Notes under the pieces: generated by a model
Databases searched by the model: none
Seen by the model: only the letters and a program-made list of their open reading frames with translations
Told to the model about the DNA's origin: nothing
In this document: positions 45,259 to 54,853 of the stretch, piece after piece
How the letters are laid out: every line of letters begins with the position of its first letter
How positions within the stretch are numbered: position 1 is the stretch's first letter
Source: Aliidongia dinghuensis
GTDB lineage: Bacteria > Pseudomonadota > Alphaproteobacteria > ATCC43930 > CGMCC-115725
Length of the DNA stretch: 64,000 bases
Assembly (NCBI RefSeq): GCF_014643535.1
Contig: NZ_BMJQ01000002.1
Coordinates: 434,001-498,000 of the forward strand
Reading direction: 5' to 3'
Position numbers and translations under genes: made by a program

Positions 45259-46575
45259 ATGAGCAGTCGTTCCGTAACACTAGAACAGCCTAATCCACCG
45301 CTGAAAGTGCTGGTCGTAGGCTCGGCCGGTCATGCTCATGTCACTTGCTCGACCTGGACCGACCTCACCTCGCTCAACCTCAAGGACTTCGATGTCATAG
45401 TCTTCAACGTCGCGTCGCTCGACGACAATACGATTGCCCGGCTACCTCGCCACGGATTCTTTGACAAGGTCCGAAGGGAGCTATCACTCCTGCTCGCATC
45501 TGGCGGAAAGATCATCGCGCTTACGCCCGAACGGCGAGTGATCAAGCAAAAGAGCGACGACCCACGCACAAACTGGGAGTGGTCCCCTTTCGATATCGGA
45601 ATCGCGCTTGAGGCAGGTGACACTATCGAGACCAAGGTGACGATGTTCGAGCGTTACCTCTCGAGGCTTAAGCGTTGGAGCTTCTACTTCTTCGTACCCC
45701 AAGGTGCTCTCACTGGCGAGTTGATCGACGTATTTGGCTCGCCGCATCAAAATAAATACATGCTCCAACTCAACGCTTATGCAATTAATCGCTATGGCAA
45801 GATGCTTGCTGGTGATGTGCTTTTGGCCATATCTTTTGCTGGACATAATAACATATGTGGTGGCGTTACCGTCCTTCCTGCCATTCCGGAGTTGGAGCAG
45901 AAAGAGGCGGTGAGATTAATTCTCGAAGATTTAATTGGTAAGCCGCAGCAGTCGTTACCGCCCGACTGGGTCGATCAGATTCCCATGCCGTTCGTTGCGG
46001 CGATCAATGCTGACATCGCTCAGAAGAACGCCGAAATCAAATTGCTGAGCGACGAAATCGCTGCCAACGAGCAGAAGCGTGCCGATATCGAGAAGTGGAA
46101 AAAACTCGTCTACGCGACGGGTCGCGAGTTGGAGCAAATTTTTGAGGAGGCCATTGTTAAACTCGGCGCTCAAACTACTCCCGCTAACGCGGAGGAGGAG
46201 TTTGTCTTTGAATACATGGGAAAATTTGGCGTTGTCGAATGCAAGGGTGTCGGCAAGAGCGTTTCGCTCGAACATGTGCGGCAAGCCGACTCGCATGTGT
46301 TAAAATTTCTCGAGACCGACAAACCCGACGGAAAAGGTGTCTTACTCGGCAACGCGTGGCGAAACCTTCCGCCTAGTGAGCGAGGAGCGGCTGACACCCC
46401 AGTTTTCCCGACAAATGTGGTGAAACACGCTGTTCAAAGAGAGATCGCGTTGGTTGGCGCTGCTGATTTTCTGTGCGCTTTCTGCGAGTTTTTGGAGGGT
46501 AAAATGTCTGGCGAGGCGATTCTTGACGCTATGTTGACGCAGAGCGGCATCGTCGACTTTCGACGGACTAGTTAA
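45259..46575 (+). CDS. Putative PD-(D/E)XK nuclease-fold protein, defence-like
   Basis: 438 residues; I know no exact family. The N-terminal third has a Rossmann-like pattern (LKVLVVGSAGHAHVTC, DFDVIVFNVASL, SLLLASGGKIIALTPE). Residues about 252-290 form a coiled coil (AQKNAEIKLLSDEIAANEQK). The C-terminus looks like a PD-(D/E)XK domain: helix ELEQIFEEAIVKLGA, then EEEFVFEYMGKFGVVECKG with E327-C-K329 as the E-x-K pair, followed by KGVLLGNAWRNLPPSER, a segment often seen in restriction-type nucleases. GC content and codon usage are lower than in flanking genes, suggesting transfer. DNA or RNA target unknown. Confidence 0.65.
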   Translation: MSSRSVTLEQPNPPLKVLVVGSAGHAHVTCSTWTDLTSLNLKDFDVIVFNVASLDDNTIARLPRHGFFDKVRRELSLLLASGGKIIALTPERRVIKQKSDDPRTNWEWSPFDIGIALEAGDTIETKVTMFERYLSRLKRWSFYFFVPQGALTGELIDVFGSPHQNKYMLQLNAYAINRYGKMLAGDVLLAISFAGHNNICGGVTVLPAIPELEQKEAVRLILEDLIGKPQQSLPPDWVDQIPMPFVAAINADIAQKNAEIKLLSDEIAANEQKRADIEKWKKLVYATGRELEQIFEEAIVKLGAQTTPANAEEEFVFEYMGKFGVVECKGVGKSVSLEHVRQADSHVLKFLETDKPDGKGVLLGNAWRNLPPSERGAADTPVFPTNVVKHAVQREIALVGAADFLCAFCEFLEGKMSGEAILDAMLTQSGIVDFRRTS

Positions 46576-46665
46576 TCTTCGATATCACAGTACGCGCATC
46601 TGAGGGTAGGCCAGTTTCTCTCAGATACCCGTCCTTTCACTTGCCCTACCACCCCGTGGCAGCCC

Positions 46666-47229
46666 TCACTCCGCCGGCGCCGCCTCGTCGCGCGTCGGCG
46701 TCGGTGCCATCGCTTCGAACACGCCGTCGCGGCGGACGAGGGCGTGGAACAGGGCGGCCGCGACATGCAGCAGGATGAGCGCGAAGAAGGCGAAGGCCAG
46801 GAAGTAATGCGCGTCCCATAGCAGCGTGTGCAGGCGGTCGCTCGGCGGCAGGATCGATGGCAGGTGGATGCCGCCCGCCAGCACGACCGGGTATGAGGCG
46901 GCCGACAGCATGCCCCAGCCGAGGAGCGGCATGCCGATCATCAGGGCATAGAGCGCCCAGTGCGAGAGCACGGCCGCGAGCTTCATCGGCTCGGGCAGGT
47001 CGGCCGGCAGCGCCGGCGCGCCGTGGCTGAGGCGCAGCGCCAGGCGGATCAGCGCCAGCACCAGGATGGCGATGCCGAGCGGCTTGTGGAGCGAGACGAG
47101 CGCCAGGTATTTCGGCGTCACGGTCGACACCATGCCCACGCCGATGAACAGCATGGCCAGGATCGCGGCCGCCATGAGCCAATGCAGCAGGCGCTGCAGC
47201 GGGGTGAAGCGGCGATGGGTTCCCGTCAT
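46666..47229 (-). CDS. Cytochrome b561-type membrane protein
   Basis: 187-residue four-helix cytochrome b561 (prokaryotic DUF4405-like/CybB type). Heme-ligand histidines sit in RLLHWLMAAAILAML, YLALVSLHKPLGIAIL, VLSHWALYALMIG and DAHYFLAFAFFALILLHVAAA. It probably passes electrons between quinone and a periplasmic partner. Its start overlaps the stop codon of the upstream catalase-like gene by 4 bases, so the two are coupled; the cytochrome may feed electrons to that peroxidase. Confidence 0.9.
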   Translation of the reverse strand: MTGTHRRFTPLQRLLHWLMAAAILAMLFIGVGMVSTVTPKYLALVSLHKPLGIAILVLALIRLALRLSHGAPALPADLPEPMKLAAVLSHWALYALMIGMPLLGWGMLSAASYPVVLAGGIHLPSILPPSDRLHTLLWDAHYFLAFAFFALILLHVAAALFHALVRRDGVFEAMAPTPTRDEAAPAE

Positions 47230-48284
47230 GGCTTGGCTCCCGGCGTGGTTCGCGGATAGCTCGCGGCCTCCGCCGTGCGGCGGTTGTAGGAGATCGAATA
47301 GGCGGCCGAGCGGGCGGCCGGGAACGGGTCGTCCGACGTCTTGATGCCGGCCGGCAGCACGGTCGGGTCGAAGTTGATGTCGCGGCACGGCCCATCCGCC
47401 TCGGCCTCGATCTTCTGCACGACGAGCGTGCCGACCTCGATCGTGCGGCGGTCGGCCGGCCAGGCCTTGCTCGGGTCCGCCGTGGGGTCGCCCGGGTTGG
47501 CGACGGTCACCGTCATGGTCCAGCGCTGCGGCCCGGCGGCGACACGCTCCGTGATGTCCTGGTTGAGGAAGTCCGCGCCGCGCTTCGCCAGGTCCTCGGG
47601 TGCCACGTCGACCGGCGCCGCCGCCGGCAGCAGCGACCAGCGCACCACATGCTCGGCGTCGGACCCGTCGGTGAAGACGAAGCTGTTCAGGCTGTTGAAC
47701 CGTTCCTCGGCATAGCTCGCGGTCCAGGGGGCACTCTTGGCCCAGGCGCCGAACGCCGCGATCTCCGGATGCGCTGCGGCGAAATTCTTCATCGCGTCCG
47801 GCTCCTTGCTGCCCGAGGCGACCAGCAGCTCGTAGAAACCCTGCGGCGTTGCCACCGGGAAGAACGGCAGGTCGATCATGGCGCTGCGCCATTCCTGGCC
47901 GTCCGGCGTCGCGATGCGCAGGCCAAGGCCCCGCACGCGCTCCATCGCGTCCGCCGCGTTCGGGTCGGGTGTGCCGAGGTTGAAGCGCCCCAGCACCGGA
48001 TATTGGCCTTGGCTGAACACCTGGGCGCGTGACAGCGCCGCGCCAGCACCATTCGCCTCGAACAGGCCGGTGAAGCAGATGCCCTTGGCATGGTTGCGGC
48101 GATGGCCGAGCGGCGGGCCCGAGGGCGGCGTCAGCGCGTCCACCAGCTTGCTGGGCGTCAGGCGCTCAGGCGAGAGCCAGCCCGCCGTATAAGCGAAGGC
48201 AGCGGCGCCGGCGCCGACGATGGCGGCGATCAGCACCAGCGGTCCAAGCGCGGAACGCGCGGGTGATCGGTGGGGCTCGGGCAT
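47226..48284 (-). CDS. Catalase-family peroxidase (SrpA-like), membrane-anchored or exported
   Basis: 352-residue catalase-related peroxidase of the small SrpA type. An N-terminal hydrophobic segment (LGPLVLIAAIVGAGAAAFAY) anchors or exports it. The distal histidine motif is HRRNHAKGICFTGLFEANG, and the heme-binding Tyr is in RSAAYSISYNRR near the C-terminus. Start at 48284 has a gaggt ribosome binding site 6 bases away; the longer frame to 48365 is not supported. Coupled to a cytochrome b561 gene, suggesting a periplasmic peroxidase using quinol electrons. Confidence 0.88.
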   Translation of the reverse strand: MPEPHRSPARSALGPLVLIAAIVGAGAAAFAYTAGWLSPERLTPSKLVDALTPPSGPPLGHRRNHAKGICFTGLFEANGAGAALSRAQVFSQGQYPVLGRFNLGTPDPNAADAMERVRGLGLRIATPDGQEWRSAMIDLPFFPVATPQGFYELLVASGSKEPDAMKNFAAAHPEIAAFGAWAKSAPWTASYAEERFNSLNSFVFTDGSDAEHVVRWSLLPAAAPVDVAPEDLAKRGADFLNQDITERVAAGPQRWTMTVTVANPGDPTADPSKAWPADRRTIEVGTLVVQKIEAEADGPCRDINFDPTVLPAGIKTSDDPFPAARSAAYSISYNRRTAEAASYPRTTPGAKP

Positions 48285-48396
48285 TGAAACCTCACGGGGG
48301 CCGGGGGCGACGGGAGTCGAAGCGGGCGTGCTGTCTTGCGTGCCACGGCCGGCTCGCCCGTTCAACTCTTTCGAGCAACAGGCGCCTCAGCCCCCG

Positions 48397-49062
48397 TCAG
48401 AACGGGCCTTTGAACGGCTTGCTGGGATCGCCGCGGCTGATCGTGAATTTGGGTCGCGCCGACGCGCGGTCAACCGTGTTGTTCTTGATAAAATCGGCTT
48501 CCGCAGATTTCGTGTCGCGGTACTCGGGTTTGACACCCTCGTTCAGCACCCAGTTGTGCCCGTCGCTGTCCGTGAAGGAATCGCCGTCGGCGCCGCGCAC
48601 GGTCAGCTTCTTGATCTGCGTCTTCTGCAGCTTGGGGGCGAGCGCCGCCGCCAGCTGATTGGCGAAGATCTCGCCGGACGTGGGATGCGCCGCGGCGGAC
48701 CGGCAGCTGTGCAGCGTGATCTTTTCCAGATTGTTCTTGTTGGTAATCAGCGGCGCCAGCCAGTCGGCGAGGGGGCCGGCGTTGTAGTTGCCGACCTGGG
48801 CCTGGTTGCCGTGCGCCACGACGTGGATCTTCTTCAGCGTCTTGTTCGAGGGATCGCTCATGGCCGCCGCGAACTCGTCCGCTCCCTTGCAGAGGCGCAC
48901 GGTCCGCCCGGCCTTGCCCGCCACCTTCTTCGCGATCTGGCCGGCTTCCTCCTGAATCCTCGCCTTGGAGTCCGCCGTCTCGCTGTCGTAGTCGAGCACG
49001 AGAATGGCGTCGGTGATCTCCGTGGGCGCAGTCTTTTCTTCGGGCTTTTTCGGCTTGGGCAT
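48397..49062 (-). CDS. Stand-alone protein with clan-CD (C80/caspase-like) His-Cys dyad
   Basis: 221-residue soluble protein without a signal peptide. The stretch KKIHVVAHGNQAQVGNYNAG (His84) and, 36 residues later, NLEKITLHSCRSAAAHPTSG (Cys120) resemble the H-G...S-C dyad of clan-CD cysteine peptidases, closest to the C80 processing domain of RTX toxins. Preceding strands TEITDAILVLDYDSE fit the first beta-strand. No toxin is fused. Start at 49062 (MPKPKKPEEK) has aagga 9 bases upstream. Whether it is an active protease is unproven; a structural relative without activity is possible. Confidence 0.6.
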   Translation of the reverse strand: MPKPKKPEEKTAPTEITDAILVLDYDSETADSKARIQEEAGQIAKKVAGKAGRTVRLCKGADEFAAAMSDPSNKTLKKIHVVAHGNQAQVGNYNAGPLADWLAPLITNKNNLEKITLHSCRSAAAHPTSGEIFANQLAAALAPKLQKTQIKKLTVRGADGDSFTDSDGHNWVLNEGVKPEYRDTKSAEADFIKNNTVDRASARPKFTISRGDPSKPFKGPF

Positions 49063-49177
49063 CGGGCAGTTCCTTTCGGTGAAACGGCGGACTCGAACCG
49101 CCATCCTTGCGGGCGCCCGTTGCCCTTTGGTTTCACAAAAGGGTTATGGTGTGACGGCTGCAATAGGACGGCCGGGC

Positions 49178-49582
49178 TCAGCGTCCCGGCGGCCACGCCT
49201 CATATCGCGGCACCGCCTCATCTTCCGTCAGCCACGGCACATCATGCCCGGTCCAGATGTGCATGGCCGGCCGCTGGCCAGGGTCGTCGTCGAGCGTCGC
49301 CACGCGCAGGATGACATGCGGCTCAGCCGGCCGCTCGGCCACGAGGTGGCTGCCGCAGGTCGTGCAGAAATGGCGGCGCTTGCCGGGCGAGGATTCGAAG
49401 GCGGCGAGCCGATCCTCGCCCGCGGTCCAGCGGAAATGCTCCCGCAGCACCCGCGCCGTCGCGGCAACGGCGGCGGCGTGGGCCTTGCGGCAGGTGGCGC
49501 AATGGCATTGCACGATCGGGCCGTCGAGGCCGTCGACCGCATAGCGCACGGCGCCGCAGAGGCAGCTGCCTTTCAGGCTCAT
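49178..49582 (-). CDS. GFA family protein (glutathione-dependent formaldehyde-activating type)
   Basis: 134-residue Gfa/CENP-V fold protein with the expected zinc cysteines: GSCLCGAVRYAV, QCHCATCRKAH and FCTTCGSHLV. Members were linked to S-hydroxymethylglutathione formation, but most have no proven function. The start overlaps the stop codon of the DAHP synthase gene (ATGA), so it is the second gene of that operon and falls under the same attenuator. Confidence 0.88.
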   Translation of the reverse strand: MSLKGSCLCGAVRYAVDGLDGPIVQCHCATCRKAHAAAVAATARVLREHFRWTAGEDRLAAFESSPGKRRHFCTTCGSHLVAERPAEPHVILRVATLDDDPGQRPAMHIWTGHDVPWLTEDEAVPRYEAWPPGR

Positions 49583-50646
49583 GCCGCCTTGGCCCGCCGC
49601 CGCTGCCGGACCGCGTCCGCCAGCGTGTCCAGCACCGTGACCGAGGTCGGCCAGTCGATGCAGCCGTCGGTGATGCTCTGGCCATAGACGAGCGGCTGGC
49701 CCGGCACCAGGTCCTGGCGGCCCGCCACCAGGTGGCTCTCGATCATGGCGCCCATGATGCGCCGGTCGCCGCCCGCCACCTGGGCCGCGATCGCGTCCAC
49801 CACCTTCGGCTGGTTTTCGGGCTTCTTCGAGGAGTTGGCGTGGCTCGCATCGATCATGATGCGCGGCTGGATGCCGGCCTTCACCGCCTCGGCCGCGGCC
49901 GCCTCGACGCTCGCCGCGTCATAGTTGGGCGCCTTGCTGCCGCCGCGCAGGATGATGTGGCAGTCCTCGTTGCCGGCCGTGGCGGCGATGGCGGCGCGGC
50001 CCTCCTTGGTCACCGCCATGAAATGATGCGGGTGCGAGGCCGCGGTCACCGCGTCGACCGCGACGCGCACGCCACCGTCCGTGCCGTTCTTGAAGCCGAT
50101 CGGGCAGGAGAGGCCCGATGCCAGCTCGCGATGCACCTGGCTCTCGGTCGTGCGCGCGCCGATGGCGCCCCAGGCGACGAGATCGGCGATGTACTGCGGC
50201 GAGATCGTGTCGAGGAACTCGACGCCGGCCGGCATGCCCATACGATTGATGTCGAGCAGCAGGCCGCGCGCCAGGCGCAGGCCCTCGTCGATGCGGAAGC
50301 TGCCGTCAAGCCGCGGGTCGTTGATGAGGCCCTTCCAGCCGACGGTCGTGCGCGGCTTCTCGAAATAGACGCGCATGACGATCTCGAGCGCGTCGGAGAG
50401 GCGCCAGCGCTCGGCGAGCAAGCGCCCGGCATATTCGCGCGCCGCCACGGGATCATGGATCGAGCAGGGGCCGATGACGACGACCAGCCGGTCGTCGGCG
50501 CCGGCGAGGATATCGTGCACGGCGGCGCGGGATTGGAACACGGTCTCGGTCACCGCGTCGGTGCGCGGCAGCTCGGCGATGAGCTCGACCGGCGGAACGA
50601 GGGCGGTGATCTCGCGGATGCGCAGGTCGTCGGTGGTGTGCGGCAC
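49579..50646 (-). CDS. 3-deoxy-7-phosphoheptulonate synthase (DAHP synthase, class I)
   Basis: 355-residue class-I (AroAI-alpha, AroF/G/H type) enzyme for the first committed step of aromatic amino acid synthesis, joining erythrose 4-phosphate and phosphoenolpyruvate. Motifs are VVVIGPCSIHDPVAAREY, MRVYFEKPRTTVGWKGLINDP, GARTTESQVHRELASGLS, GFKNGTDGG and MIDASHANSSKKPENQ. Start is GTG at 50646, fixed by aggag 9 bases upstream; the longer frame runs through the terminator hairpin and is rejected. Regulation by attenuation is visible in the leader (50685-50827). Feedback type (Tyr, Phe or Trp) cannot be read from the protein, but the leader senses Tyr and Phe. Confidence 0.95.
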   Translation of the reverse strand: MPHTTDDLRIREITALVPPVELIAELPRTDAVTETVFQSRAAVHDILAGADDRLVVVIGPCSIHDPVAAREYAGRLLAERWRLSDALEIVMRVYFEKPRTTVGWKGLINDPRLDGSFRIDEGLRLARGLLLDINRMGMPAGVEFLDTISPQYIADLVAWGAIGARTTESQVHRELASGLSCPIGFKNGTDGGVRVAVDAVTAASHPHHFMAVTKEGRAAIAATAGNEDCHIILRGGSKAPNYDAASVEAAAAEAVKAGIQPRIMIDASHANSSKKPENQPKVVDAIAAQVAGGDRRIMGAMIESHLVAGRQDLVPGQPLVYGQSITDGCIDWPTSVTVLDTLADAVRQRRRAKAA

Positions 50647-50684
50647 GGGGGTCAACTCCTGGGGGTGGGGCGACCCGGCGGCAA

Positions 50685-50712
50685 CAAAAAAGCCGCCAGG
50701 CAGCTGGCGGCT
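50685..50712 (-). terminator. Attenuator terminator before DAHP synthase
   Basis: On the minus strand a perfect 9-bp stem agccgccag / ctggcggct with a 4-base loop is followed by a T-run (tttttt), a textbook rho-independent terminator placed between the leader peptide and the structural gene. Its 5' arm is complementary to gctggcgg inside the leader reading frame (50757-50764), giving a competing antiterminator. Confidence 0.85.
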
Positions 50713-50740
50713 CGTCGGATGGCGTGTTCTTGTCGTCAGG

Positions 50741-50827
50741 TCACACGGCACCGGTCCCGCCAGCGATGTAGCAGGTATAAAATCGCGCAAAATAGGCCAG
50801 CGCAAAATAGGTCGGGGCGGCGATCAT
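50741..50827 (-). CDS. Attenuation leader peptide rich in Tyr and Phe
   Basis: 28-codon reading frame, ATG at 50825-50827 to TGA at 50741-50743. Seven of the 14 codons from 7 to 20 are aromatic: Tyr7, Phe8, Tyr12, Phe13, Phe16, Tyr17, Tyr20. This is the design of leader peptides whose translation senses charged tRNA. Codons 22-24 contain gctggcgg, which can pair with the 5' arm of the downstream terminator. If ribosomes stall at scarce Tyr or Phe, the antiterminator can form and DAHP synthase is transcribed; if they finish, they cover that arm and the terminator forms. The ribosome binding site is weak. Too short for usual ORF calling. Confidence 0.82.
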   Translation of the reverse strand: MIAAPTYFALAYFARFYTCYIAGGTGAV

Positions 50828-50889
50828 GACGCCGCACGCTAACCGCAATGGCGGGGCCGTGTCACGCGGAATGTTGGCTGCGCGCGCTC

Positions 50890-50930
50890 GAAAGCAAAAC
50901 AGCCGCCCGTGGGAGCCGTCCGGGGGCGGC
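50890..50930 (-). terminator. Rho-independent terminator of the ferritin-like gene
   Basis: Minus-strand stem gccgccc / gggcggc (50924-50930 with 50902-50908) followed by tgttttgcttt. It lies 27 bases past the stop of the ferritin-like gene and insulates the DAHP synthase leader, whose promoter must lie between about 50830 and 50890. Confidence 0.7.
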
Positions 50931-50957
50931 CGTTCGCATGTTGGTCCGTTGCGGGGT

Positions 50958-51785
50958 TCAGGCGGCGGCGACCGTGCCGTAGCGGGAGAAGCGCTTGGCG
51001 CGGTTGCGCATGGTGAACCAGGCGAAGTTGGAGGCGACGCGGTTCAGCCGCCCGTTGGCCGGCAGGCCCACCGCCTTCAGCACCATGGCGCTCACCCGGT
51101 CGACATGGTGGCGGCGATAGACCGAATAGGCGCGGCCGATATAGGCGCGGGTCCAGCGCTGCCGGTCGTAGGGCTCGTCCGGATGGTTGGCCGCGTAATA
51201 GGCGTAGGCGAGCTCGTCGTCCTCCGACTCGCGGATGCGGCCGAGCGCCACGCCCAGCCGGCCCCAGAAGCCCAGCCCCTCGCGGTCCAGATAGGTCTTG
51301 AGGTGGGTGTAGAACAGCTTGTAGTGCCTGAGCTCGTCGGCCGCGATCCGCTTGCAGATGTCCTTCAGCACCGGCTCGTCGGTCGCCTCGGCAAGGGCAG
51401 TGTAATAGGAGCTGGTGCCGGTCTCGACGATGCAGCGCGCGATGAGCTCGCCCGCGCGCGAGCCGCGGATCGAGGCGTCGACCTGGGTTTCCAGGTGATA
51501 GCCGGTGACGAAGCGCTCGAATGACGCCTCGAAATCGAACGAGGGATCGGCGAGCTTCGCCCAGCGCGCCAGCACCTCGCCATGCTGCACTTCCTCGGCA
51601 CCCCACCGGCGCAGATGCTCCTTGAGGCCGTCGTCGTCCTTGAAGACATTGCACAGGTACTTCACGTACTCGTGCCCATTGTACTCGACGAGGCTGGCCG
51701 CCTTGACGATCCGGACGAGTTCGGGATTCACCTTCGCGGCGTCGAACTCCTTCCAGGGAACGTCATCCAGGGTCCAGTGCGACAT
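50958..51785 (-). CDS. Ferritin-like diiron protein of unknown function
   Basis: 275-residue helical protein with the ferritin-like diiron pattern. Two E/D-x-x-x-H type motifs are visible, GAEEVQHGEVLARW and AADELRHYKLFYTH, plus the Glu in IARCIVETGTSSYY and the early Glu in ASLVEYNGHEYVKYL. Such four-helix carboxylate-bridged diiron proteins include rubrerythrins and acyl-ACP desaturase-like enzymes. The C-terminal third (RRHHVDRVSAMVLKAVGLPANG) is separate. No redox partner is adjacent; the substrate is unknown. Confidence 0.8.
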   Translation of the reverse strand: MSHWTLDDVPWKEFDAAKVNPELVRIVKAASLVEYNGHEYVKYLCNVFKDDDGLKEHLRRWGAEEVQHGEVLARWAKLADPSFDFEASFERFVTGYHLETQVDASIRGSRAGELIARCIVETGTSSYYTALAEATDEPVLKDICKRIAADELRHYKLFYTHLKTYLDREGLGFWGRLGVALGRIRESEDDELAYAYYAANHPDEPYDRQRWTRAYIGRAYSVYRRHHVDRVSAMVLKAVGLPANGRLNRVASNFAWFTMRNRAKRFSRYGTVAAA

Positions 51786-51896
51786 CGGCTCACCTAATCT
51801 CTTGAACTCTCGGTGCTGCGACTCGCTCGCAGCTTACGCATGACCGGGATTATATGCCATCAGGGGCGTCGTTCCGTAAGCCCCTGAAAACAAGGA

Positions 51897-51926
51897 CGGC
51901 CGGCCTCGCTCAGACAAGGCCGGCCG
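51897..51926 (-). terminator. Terminator of the atpHAGDC operon
   Basis: Perfect 10-bp inverted repeat cggccggcct / aggccggccg with a 10-base loop, followed on the minus strand by tccttgttttc. It lies 23 bases past the atpC stop. A second inverted repeat (caggggc / gcccctg, 51861-51886) is next to it. Confidence 0.7.
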
Positions 51927-51948
51927 ATCGGTGGTACTCCAGGACGGC

Positions 51949-52392
51949 TTAGTGGCGAACGATGCCCTCGACCGCCTGCGCCTTCGCGGTCGCAACCGCG
52001 AGCTGTCGCTCTGCGGCCTTGAACCGCACCTTGTCCGCGTCGCTGCCCTTCTCGGCCGTGGCGAGCGCCTCGCCATAACGGCTGGTCGCCTCGGCCAGTT
52101 CGGCGTCGACCGCCGCCTTGTCGAGCGACGAGACGGTCACCGCCTCGTCGGCCAGCACCGTGCAGCGCTCCGGCGTCACTTCGGCGAAGCCGCCGGCGAT
52201 GAAGATGCGCTCGGCGACATTGTTGCCCTCGTAGACCTCGATCGTGCCGGGGCGGACCGAGGAGATGAGCGGCGCATGACCGGGCAGCACGCCGAGATTG
52301 CCTTCGGCGCCCGGAATCACGACCATCTCGACCGTGTCGGAGAGAAGGATCTTCTCCGGCGAGACGAGCTCGAACTTAACCTTCTCGGCCAT
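51949..52392 (-). CDS. atpC: F1FO ATP synthase epsilon subunit
   Basis: 147-residue epsilon subunit that couples and regulates F1. The beta-sandwich N-terminus is clear: FELVSPEKILLSDTVEMVVIPG, then GNLGVLPGHAPLISSVRPG and FIAGGFAEVTPERCTVLAD. The C-terminal helices follow (LAEATSRYGEALATAEKG). Last gene of the F1 operon, separated from atpD by about 90 bases. Confidence 0.96.
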   Translation of the reverse strand: MAEKVKFELVSPEKILLSDTVEMVVIPGAEGNLGVLPGHAPLISSVRPGTIEVYEGNNVAERIFIAGGFAEVTPERCTVLADEAVTVSSLDKAAVDAELAEATSRYGEALATAEKGSDADKVRFKAAERQLAVATAKAQAVEGIVRH

Positions 52393-52452
52393 ACGTCAGG
52401 ACCTTTCCTCGGGCGTTCCCCGGCGTGCAGGCCGCAGGGAACGCCCCACTTC

Positions 52453-54821
<2,369 letters not shown>

Positions 54822-54853
54822 CGGCTAAGTCCTTGTCCTGGTCGGGCCTGGGC

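Noticed and set aside
49579-50805. Longer N-terminus (408 residues) for DAHP synthase
   Set aside because: The extra codons pass through the terminator hairpin and leader; GTG at 50646 has a proper ribosome binding site and gives the usual protein length.
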